From NCBI GenBank assembly GCA_017308135.1, contig JAFKFM010000007.1, positions 1 through 64,000 of the forward strand: a stretch of DNA of 64,000 nt, read 5' to 3'. The position numbers and the translations under genes were made by a program. This DNA comes from Alphaproteobacteria bacterium (lineage in GTDB: Bacteria > Pseudomonadota > Alphaproteobacteria > CACIAM-22H2). Positions 17,858 to 24,381 of this stretch are shown here, piece by piece. The notes beneath the pieces were generated by a model that saw nothing but the letters and a program-made list of their open reading frames with translations, ran no database searches and had not been told where the DNA came from. How positions within the stretch are numbered: position 1 is the first letter of the stretch; every line of letters begins with the position of its first letter.

Positions 17858-19048
17858 GTGGAGACGACCGTATCGGGCAACCGCAGCCTCGTGACGCGGA
17901 CCTGCCTGGTCTATCTGACGATTTTCGCGTGGTCGGGCCTCAACCAGCCCTATCTGCCGAGTCTGCTGGCCGAGCGGGGCTTGAGCGAGGCGCAGATCGC
18001 GATGATCGTTGGTGCACCTATGTTCGCGCGCTTGTTCGTGACGCCGATCATCGGTCGCGTCGCCGATCGCGTGGGCGATACGCGGCGGATGATCCAAGCG
18101 CTTGCGTTCGTCGGCGTGGCGCTGGCGCTGATCCTTTGGCAAGTCTCGGGCTTCCTTGCGATTCTCGTTTTCTACGTCGCCATGATGATGGCGCTGCAAA
18201 ACGTGCCGCCGGTCTTTGACGCGGGTGCGGTCGATCTTGTGCGGCGCGGCATCGTGCGCAATTTCGGGCGCTTGCGGATCTTCGGTTCGGCGGGTTTCGC
18301 GGTGACGAGCCTGATCGGGGGCGTCTTGCTGGGCTGGGGCGGATCGGCTTCGGTCTATGCCGCCTTCGTCCTGTCGGTCTGCGCGATGGGTTTGGCGTCC
18401 TTCCTGCTGCCGAAGACCGATCGCAGCCATTTCAGCCGCGACACCGGCCCGGAATCGGGCGCCTTACGCCGGCCCGCCGTGCTGGCGATGATGGTGGCAG
18501 CGGCGCTGGTGATGAGCAGCCACGCGATGTGGAACAGCTTCAGCGTGATCCATCTGCGCGAGCTGGGCACGCCCGAAACGATGATCGGCATGATGTGGTC
18601 GATCGCGACGATCGCCGAAATGGCGATGTTCTGGATGGGGCCGTTCGTCGCGCGGTTTCTCGGCCCCGTCGGCACGCTGGCGCTGGCGGCGGGCGGCGCG
18701 GCGTTGCGCTGGGGTCTGATGGCGCTCGACCCCGGGCCGTGGCCGACCTTGTTCCTGCAAACCCTGCATGCGGTCAGCTTCAGCTGCGTGCATCTGGGCT
18801 TGCAGGCTTTCGTCGCCGTCACGATCAGCTCGGCGCGCGGCGCTTCCGCGCAAGCGACCTATGTGACGATCAGCGGAACGATGATGGGCTTCATCACCCT
18901 CGCCTCGGGCCCGCTTTACCACGCCTATGGCGGCGGGGCGTATTTGTTCGCGGCGGCGCTGGGCATCGCGTCGCTGGCCGTGTTGTTTCTCTTCCGGCAT
19001 CGCATCGCCGAAGAATTGGCGAAAGGGAGACGCCATGACGCCGCATGA
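17858..19048 (+). CDS. MFS transporter (HcaT / nucleoside-symporter-like subfamily)
   Basis: A 396-residue carrier with about 12 membrane segments. The N-terminus (SLVTRTCLVYLTIFAWSGLNQPYLPSLLAERGLS) and the loop GRVADRVGDTRRM after helix 2 are typical of the MFS_1-like group that includes HcaT. The start is a GTG at 17858, with GGGAAGGAAAC just upstream. The end overlaps the GMC dehydrogenase gene by 14 bases, so the two are coupled. It probably imports or exports the substrate or product of that dehydrogenase. Confidence 0.88.
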   Translation: METTVSGNRSLVTRTCLVYLTIFAWSGLNQPYLPSLLAERGLSEAQIAMIVGAPMFARLFVTPIIGRVADRVGDTRRMIQALAFVGVALALILWQVSGFLAILVFYVAMMMALQNVPPVFDAGAVDLVRRGIVRNFGRLRIFGSAGFAVTSLIGGVLLGWGGSASVYAAFVLSVCAMGLASFLLPKTDRSHFSRDTGPESGALRRPAVLAMMVAAALVMSSHAMWNSFSVIHLRELGTPETMIGMMWSIATIAEMAMFWMGPFVARFLGPVGTLALAAGGAALRWGLMALDPGPWPTLFLQTLHAVSFSCVHLGLQAFVAVTISSARGASAQATYVTISGTMMGFITLASGPLYHAYGGGAYLFAAALGIASLAVLFLFRHRIAEELAKGRRHDAA

Positions 19049-21089
19049 GATCCGGCTATTGGCCGCCGCGATCGATCGGATCGTGCCGCGCGATAAGGAT
19101 CCCGGCGCCATCGATCTCGGCACGCATGCTTATGTGCGTGCGCGTTTGGCGCGCGAGGCGGCGGCCGACGCCGCGCCGATCGCAGCGGGATTGGCCGAAC
19201 TCGACGCCGCCGCGCTGAACGCCTTCGCCGATCTCGACGGGCCCGCGCGCGACGCGCTGTTGGCCGCGCGGCAAGATGCGCCGTGGTTCCGGCGCCTGTG
19301 CGAACTCGTGCGCGAAGGCTTCTACGCCGACGAAGGCAATGGCGGGAACGCGGGCAATGCGTCGTGGAAAATGGTCGGTTACGAACCGCGTTTGCCCGCC
19401 AAACCGGTGCCGCGTATTTCCTATGCCAAGCATCGCGACGAACGCCCCGACGATATTGTCTACGACGCGGTGGTGATCGGCGCGGGGGCGGGCGGCGGTG
19501 TTGCGGCCTGCGTGCTCGCCGAAGCGGGCAAGCGCGTGCTGCTGCTCGAACGCGGCGATGCTTACGACTACGACCAGTCGGGCCGCCGTGACCATCTGCG
19601 CAATCATCGCAATCAGGTCTATGGCCACAATACCGGGCCCGATCTCGACGGCAATCCGCGCGTCTTCGTCGATCCGGCGGGGGGTGCCCATATCGTCGCT
19701 CCGCACGACAAGCGATATCATTCGAACGCGGCGGGGCCGGGCAGCGGCACCGCCGTTTACGGCGCGCAAGCCTGGCGCTTCCTGCCCGACGATTTTCGCA
19801 TGGCCTCGCGCTACGGCGTGCCCGCGGGATCGTCGCTCGCCGATTGGCCGTTGAGCTATGCCGATCTGGCGCCGGATTACGAACGCGCGGAATGGGAAAT
19901 CGGCGTGGCGGGCAGCGATACCGGCCATCCCGCACCGCGCGAGCGCGGCTATCCGATGCCGCCGTTGCCCTGTTATCGCATCCAATCGATTTTGAAAACC
20001 GGGGCGGCGAAGCTCGGCTATTCGACCTTCAGCCCGCCGTTGCTGATCAATTCCAAGCCCTATCAGGGTCGCGCGGCGTGTATCGAATGCGGGTCGTGCG
20101 CGGGCTTTGCCTGCCCCAGCGACGGCAAAAACGGCACGCAGAACACCGCGATTCCGCGCGCGCTCGCGACCGGGCGCTGCACGTTCATCGTGCGCGCGAC
20201 GGTGGAGCGGATCGAAACGGCCGCGAACGGCGAAGCGAACGCCGTCGTTTTCCGTCACGGATTCTCGGCCGAGGCACCGCGCATCCGCGTGCGGACGCGG
20301 TCGGTCGTGCTATCGGCAGGGGCGATCGAAACCGCGCGCTTGCTGCTGCTCTCGGCGGGCGGAAAACATGCGCACGGCATCGGCAACGAACACGATCAGG
20401 TCGGGCGGCATTTGCAGGGCCATATCTATCCGACCGCGATCGGGCTGTTCGACGAACCGGTCTACGATTCGCGCGGGCCCGGCGTCACCATCGCGACTTG
20501 CGACTTCAACCACGGCAATCCGGGCATCGTCGGCGGCGGCATGCTGGCCGACGATTTCATCGTCGTACCGACGATCTTCGCGCAAACGATGTTTCCGCCC
20601 GAGGCGCCGTTCTGGGGGCAGGGCGCCAAAGATTACATGCGCGACAATTACCGGCGCATCACCCAAGTGCGCGGGCCGATCCAGGAGATCCCGAATCCCG
20701 ACGCACGGGTGACGCTCGACGGCGACGTGAAGGATCGCTTCGGCCTGGCGGTCGCGCGCCTGTCGGGCACGGCGCATCCCGAATCCTTCCGTACGGCCGA
20801 TTACATGCTGGGCAAAGCCGTCGCGTGGATCGAAGCGGCGGGGGCGAAGAAGATCTGGACCTCGCCGCAGCCCATGCGCCTGACCGGCGGTCAGCATCAG
20901 GCGGGCACGGCGCGCATGGGCGACGATCCGCGAAATTCGGTCACCGATTCTTATGGCCGCGTATGGTCCTGCCCCAATCTGGTGGTCGCCGACGCGTCGC
21001 TGCACGTCACCAATGGCGGGTTCAACCCGGTGCTGACGATCCTGGCGCTGGCCTATCGCAACGCGACGAAATTGGCCGCGTCAATTTAA
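19035..21089 (+). CDS. GMC-family FAD sugar dehydrogenase with fused gluconate-2-dehydrogenase subunit-3 domain
   Basis: A 684-residue fusion. Residues 1-110 resemble the small subunit 3 of membrane FAD dehydrogenases (MTPHEIRLLAAAIDRIVPRD). The rest is a GMC catalytic chain with the FAD dinucleotide motif VIGAGAGGGVAACVLAEAG near residue 150, and the active-site His in TGGQHQAGTARMG and Asn in TNGGFNPVLTI. A Cys cluster, C349-x2-C352-x2-C355-x4-C360, resembles that of bacterial FAD-glucose dehydrogenases reported to hold an Fe-S cluster. The subunit-3 part lacks an evident Tat signal and no cytochrome c subunit follows, both unlike the three-subunit enzymes. Glucoside 3-dehydrogenases are close relatives by architecture. 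Confidence 0.88.
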   Translation: MTPHEIRLLAAAIDRIVPRDKDPGAIDLGTHAYVRARLAREAAADAAPIAAGLAELDAAALNAFADLDGPARDALLAARQDAPWFRRLCELVREGFYADEGNGGNAGNASWKMVGYEPRLPAKPVPRISYAKHRDERPDDIVYDAVVIGAGAGGGVAACVLAEAGKRVLLLERGDAYDYDQSGRRDHLRNHRNQVYGHNTGPDLDGNPRVFVDPAGGAHIVAPHDKRYHSNAAGPGSGTAVYGAQAWRFLPDDFRMASRYGVPAGSSLADWPLSYADLAPDYERAEWEIGVAGSDTGHPAPRERGYPMPPLPCYRIQSILKTGAAKLGYSTFSPPLLINSKPYQGRAACIECGSCAGFACPSDGKNGTQNTAIPRALATGRCTFIVRATVERIETAANGEANAVVFRHGFSAEAPRIRVRTRSVVLSAGAIETARLLLLSAGGKHAHGIGNEHDQVGRHLQGHIYPTAIGLFDEPVYDSRGPGVTIATCDFNHGNPGIVGGGMLADDFIVVPTIFAQTMFPPEAPFWGQGAKDYMRDNYRRITQVRGPIQEIPNPDARVTLDGDVKDRFGLAVARLSGTAHPESFRTADYMLGKAVAWIEAAGAKKIWTSPQPMRLTGGQHQAGTARMGDDPRNSVTDSYGRVWSCPNLVVADASLHVTNGGFNPVLTILALAYRNATKLAASI

Positions 21090-21172
21090 TGCTGCACGGC
21101 GTAATTGTGCCGCGCGGCGCGGATGCGCCCATAGAAAATGCGGCTAACCTGCATCTCTTACGAATAAGTGTT

Positions 21173-21194
21173 TTTTATCAGTGAATTGATAAAA
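21173..21194. promoter_or_regulatory. AT-rich inverted repeat upstream of iron-type binding protein
   Basis: The arms TTTTATCA and TGATAAAA are a perfect 8-bp inverted repeat around a 6-base spacer, in an unusually AT-rich patch 94 bases before the start at 21288. The size and composition suit a dimeric repressor of the Fur type, which would fit the iron-type binding protein downstream, but the Fur consensus itself is not clear. Confidence 0.5.
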
Positions 21195-21211
21195 GGATCG
21201 AGAGTGATTTG

Positions 21212-21228
21212 CGCTTGAATCGCAAGCG
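21212..21228. promoter_or_regulatory. Second inverted repeat in the same leader
   Basis: The arms CGCTTG and CAAGCG flank AATCG, 18 bases downstream of the AT-rich palindrome and 60 bases before the binding-protein start. It could be a second operator or an RNA hairpin in the leader; there is no T-run after it. Confidence 0.35.
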
Positions 21229-21287
21229 AATCTAAAATTCCCCTCGTCGGCACGAAGTTGCGTGCCCCCCTGGCCGAGGCCATACAT

Positions 21288-22304
21288 ATGCAAGCGCTAA
21301 AATCCGCCTTCCGCGCTCTTGCGGCCGGCGTCCTGTTTCTCGCCGCCGGCGCGTTGCCGGCGTTCGCGCAAGCCGATAGCGGAATCGTCGTCTACAACGC
21401 GCAGCGCGACAAACCGGCCCGCGATTGGGCCGCCGGCTTCACCAAGGAAACCGGCATCAAGGTCACGATCCGCAAGGGCAGCGACATGGACATGGCCAAC
21501 CAGCTGGTGCTGGAAGGCGCGCGCACGCCCGCCGACGTGTTTCTGACCGAGAATTCGCCCGCGATGCAGCTCGTCGCCGGCAAGGGCCTATTCGCCAAGA
21601 TCGACGCCGCGACCAACGCGCTGATTCCCGCGCAATATCGTCCGGCCGACGGCATGTGGATCGGCGTCGCAGCGCGTTCGACCGTGTTCGTCTACGACAA
21701 GACGAAGCTGAAACCCGAAGATCTACCCAAGACGATGGCCGAACTGGCCGCGCCGAAATGGCAAGGCCGCTGGGGCGCTTCGCCTTCGGGCGCCGATTTC
21801 CAGGCGATCGTCGGCGCGTATCTTCAGTTGAAGGGCGAAGCCGCGACCGCCGCATGGCTCAAAGGCATGAAGGCGAATTTCAAACCCTATCGCGGCAACG
21901 GCAACGCGATGCGCGGTGCCAATGCCGGCGAGGTCGACGGCGCGCTGATCTACCACTATTACTACTTCGACGATCAAGCGAAGACCGGCGAGAACAGCGC
22001 CAAAATCGCTTTGCACTATTTCCGCGATCAGGATCCGGGCGCCTTCGTCAGCGTGTCCGGCGGCGGCGTGCTCGCGGCGTCTAAGCGCCAGGAACAGGCC
22101 CAGGCCTTCCTGCGCTGGATCGCGGGCAAGGGTGGGCAGGACGTGCTGCGCATGGGCGAATCCCACGTATACGCGATCGGCGTCGGCGCGGAATCCGATC
22201 CCAAGCTCGAGCCGCTCACCAAGCTGCAGCCGCCGACGGTCGATGCCTCGACCCTCGACAACAATAAGGTCACCGATCTGATGACCGCGGCGGGCTTGCT
22301 TTAA
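21288..22304 (+). CDS. Orphan Fe(3+)-type ABC substrate-binding protein (FbpA/AfuA-like)
   Basis: A 338-residue periplasmic protein with a clear signal peptide (hydrophobic AAGVLFLAAGALPAFAQA). The mature start GIVVYNAQRDKPARDWAAGFTKETGIKVTIRKG and the tyrosine-rich YHYYYFDD (residues 222-229) match the FbpA family, where adjacent tyrosines bind ferric iron. The ATG at 21288 is preferred over a TTG 30 bases upstream because it directly precedes the basic start of the signal. No permease or ATPase follows, so it must use membrane parts encoded elsewhere. The AT-rich inverted repeat upstream may give iron control. Confidence 0.88.
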   Translation: MQALKSAFRALAAGVLFLAAGALPAFAQADSGIVVYNAQRDKPARDWAAGFTKETGIKVTIRKGSDMDMANQLVLEGARTPADVFLTENSPAMQLVAGKGLFAKIDAATNALIPAQYRPADGMWIGVAARSTVFVYDKTKLKPEDLPKTMAELAAPKWQGRWGASPSGADFQAIVGAYLQLKGEAATAAWLKGMKANFKPYRGNGNAMRGANAGEVDGALIYHYYYFDDQAKTGENSAKIALHYFRDQDPGAFVSVSGGGVLAASKRQEQAQAFLRWIAGKGGQDVLRMGESHVYAIGVGAESDPKLEPLTKLQPPTVDASTLDNNKVTDLMTAAGLL

Positions 22305-22310
22305 GCCCGC
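22290..22310 (+). terminator. Hairpin overlapping the stop codon
   Basis: GCGGGCTT at 22290-22297 pairs perfectly with AAGCCCGC at 22303-22310 around a 5-base loop. The stop codon of the binding-protein gene (22302-22304) lies in the loop and the start of the right arm. It sits in a convergent junction with the NIPSNAP gene. No clear T-run follows. Confidence 0.45.
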
Positions 22311-22327
22311 GACCGGGGCCGCGCGGC

Positions 22328-22657
22328 TTACTTGACCGACGAATAGGCCGTCGGCTGCAGGATCGAGGATTCGACGCGCTCCAGAATCGGGCCGTCTTGT
22401 TCGCTGGCGGCGCGCGCGGCCATCCAATCGGGATCGGCCATGAAGGCGGCCCATTTCGTCTCGCGCTCGGCCATGCTTTCCCAGGCGATGAAATAGGTGA
22501 GCTTGGCGTTGCAGTTCGTGCCGATGTAATCGGTGAAGAAGCCGGCCTGCTTGATGCCGTACTTGTCCCACAATTTCAGCGTCGCGTCGGCGAAACGCTT
22601 GTTGAGGGCGGGCAGGCGGCCGGGCAGGCAATAGTAAACGCGCATTTCGTAGTACAT
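22328..22657 (-). CDS. NIPSNAP family protein
   Basis: A 109-residue small alpha/beta protein of the dimeric ferredoxin-like NIPSNAP family. The start MYYEMRVYYCLPGRLPALNKRFADATLKLWDKYG and the later TYFIAWESMAERETKWAAFMADPDW fit the family closely. In bacteria these proteins often accompany catabolic genes, but their biochemical role is unsettled. It is divergent from the GntR regulator at 22750, which may control it. Confidence 0.86.
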   Translation of the reverse strand: MYYEMRVYYCLPGRLPALNKRFADATLKLWDKYGIKQAGFFTDYIGTNCNAKLTYFIAWESMAERETKWAAFMADPDWMAARAASEQDGPILERVESSILQPTAYSSVK

Positions 22658-22749
22658 CGTCGCGATTCCTCCGGACGTTGAGGGGCGGAAGCCTCGCCGC
22701 GCGCATGCCCTTCCGTCAAGCGATGCTTCGCGTTACCAATTGCGCCATC

Positions 22750-23487
22750 ATGGCGACCAATGAACAAGGCGGACAGCCGCCGCTCTATCAACGTCTGCTC
22801 GACTCGCTGCGCGACAAGATCCGGCGCGGCGAATGGCCGATCGGCGGCCATTTGCCGACCGAAGCCGAATTGTCCGAGCAATATAATGTGAGCCGCATCA
22901 CCGTGCGCCATGCGCTGGCATTGCTGGAACAGGACGGCGTCATCCGCAAGGCGCGCGCGCGCCGGACGGAGATCGTCGCGACCGGCCCGGTCAAGCGCCT
23001 GGGCTATCCGATGGAATCGCTGGGCGACGTCGTCGCGATGGTGGCGGGCGCCACGCTGACGGTCGAAAGCTACGCGCGCGAGCGCCGGCCCGAAGCCGCC
23101 GAGTTGTTCGGCGAGAAGCCCGATGCGCGGCTGCATTGCTTGCGCTCGGTCCTGAAGCGCGACGGGCGGCCTTACGCGCGCTCGACGATCTATTTCGCGC
23201 CGGCGATCGGCACGAAAATGCGCAAAGTGGATTTCGACGACACGGTCGTGTTCCGATCCCTCATGCGCAAGACCGGAATCGAGATCGGCGACGTGTCGCA
23301 TACGGTTTGGGCCGATGGGGCGAACGAGTCGGACGTGCTGCGCCTTGGGTGCATTGCGGGAGAACCGCTGCTCGTCACGCTTTTGCTGTATCGCGATGCC
23401 GCCGGCGTGCCGATCGAGGCCGCGTACACCCGTGCGCTCGCCGCCGATGCGCGCCTGACCTACACGTTTTCGCGCCGGACCGCTTGA
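22750..23487 (+). CDS. GntR family regulator (HutC-type, UTRA domain)
   Basis: A 245-residue repressor. The N-terminal winged helix is clear (PPLYQRLLDSLRDKIRRGEWPIGGHLPTEAELSEQY, then VSRITVRHALALLEQDGVI), followed by a UTRA effector domain (LHCLRSVLKRDGRPYARSTIYFAP). The ATG at 22750 gives a standard N-terminus; upstream in-frame starts would add unrelated residues. It lies 90 bases upstream of the SDR/E1-fusion/TRAP operon. An inverted repeat in that gap (23505-23518) is a likely binding site. Confidence 0.9.
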   Translation: MATNEQGGQPPLYQRLLDSLRDKIRRGEWPIGGHLPTEAELSEQYNVSRITVRHALALLEQDGVIRKARARRTEIVATGPVKRLGYPMESLGDVVAMVAGATLTVESYARERRPEAAELFGEKPDARLHCLRSVLKRDGRPYARSTIYFAPAIGTKMRKVDFDDTVVFRSLMRKTGIEIGDVSHTVWADGANESDVLRLGCIAGEPLLVTLLLYRDAAGVPIEAAYTRALAADARLTYTFSRRTA

Positions 23488-23518
23488 CAGATCGGCGGCC
23501 GTGAGTTGTCATAACAAC
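23484..23518 (+). promoter_or_regulatory. Candidate promoter with GntR operator
   Basis: TTGACA at 23484-23489 could be a -35 element overlapping the end of the GntR gene. The perfect inverted repeat GTTGT-CATA-ACAAC at 23505-23518 covers the place where a weak -10 (CATAAC, 20-base spacing) would lie. The GT...AC ends suit HutC-type GntR operators. The -10 is poor, so the operator is better supported than the promoter. Confidence 0.5.
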
Positions 23519-23577
23519 CGGGAGAGCCGCCGCGCGAGGGGCGGAACGTGAAACGCTAGCGCTTCGGAGAAAGCGCA

Positions 23578-24378
23578 ATGAAGCTGGATCTGAACGGGCG
23601 CAATGCGCTCGTGACCGGGGCCGCGCAAGGGATCGGCCGCGCCATTGCGGATGGTTTGGCCGCGAATGGCGCGCGCGTCATTTACACCGATCGCGACGTC
23701 GCGGGTGCGCAAGCGGCGGCGGTTGCCGCGACCAAGCACCCGCAAGGACATCTGGCCTTCACGCTCGACGTCGCCAACCGCCAATCGATCGCCGATACCG
23801 CGAAAGCCGCCCTCGATGCGACCGGCGGCGCCATCGATATTCTGATCAACAACGCCGGGATCGGCGTCAAAGCCGCCGACCGCAAACCCGCCGATCAATT
23901 CCCGATCGCCGCGTGGGACGAGATGATCGCGATCGATCTGACCGGCGTGTTCCTGATGACGCAGGCGATCGCACCCGCCATGCGCGCGCGCAAATTCGGG
24001 CGCATCGTCAATATCGCGTCGGTATTGGGTCTCGTACCCATGCGTCTGCAATCGTCCTATGTCGCGGCGAAAGCGGGTGTGGTGAACCTCACGCGTTCGA
24101 CGGCGCTGGAACTCGCCGCCGACGGCATTCTCGTCAACGGTATTGCGCCCGGTTCGACCGCGACGGCGGGTTGGCGTTCGTGGATTCACAACGCGACCAG
24201 CGCCGAACTCGATCTGCACGCAAGGCTGCTGTCGCATATTCCGCTCGCCCGCCCGGCCGAACCCGAGGAGATCGCGCGCGGCGCATTGTTCCTCGCCGAT
24301 CCGGGCAACACCTACATCACCGGCCATATCCTCGCCATCGACGGCGGTTGGACGGCCGGCTTCGCACGGGATTTCTGA
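23578..24378 (+). CDS. SDR family oxidoreductase
   Basis: A 266-residue NAD(P)-dependent short-chain dehydrogenase. The cofactor motif is TGAAQGIGRAIADGLA near residue 14, the NNAG motif is INNAGIG, and the catalytic Ser and Tyr-x3-Lys are in NIASVLG and SSYVAAKAG. The ending GHILAIDGGWTAGF is typical. GGAGAAAG precedes the ATG. It is the first gene of the operon at 23578-30646 and lies 3 bases before the E1 fusion gene, so it probably oxidises a hydroxy-acid or polyol to the keto compound that the fusion then cleaves. Confidence 0.92.
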   Translation: MKLDLNGRNALVTGAAQGIGRAIADGLAANGARVIYTDRDVAGAQAAAVAATKHPQGHLAFTLDVANRQSIADTAKAALDATGGAIDILINNAGIGVKAADRKPADQFPIAAWDEMIAIDLTGVFLMTQAIAPAMRARKFGRIVNIASVLGLVPMRLQSSYVAAKAGVVNLTRSTALELAADGILVNGIAPGSTATAGWRSWIHNATSAELDLHARLLSHIPLARPAEPEEIARGALFLADPGNTYITGHILAIDGGWTAGFARDF

Positions 24379-24381
24379 TCG

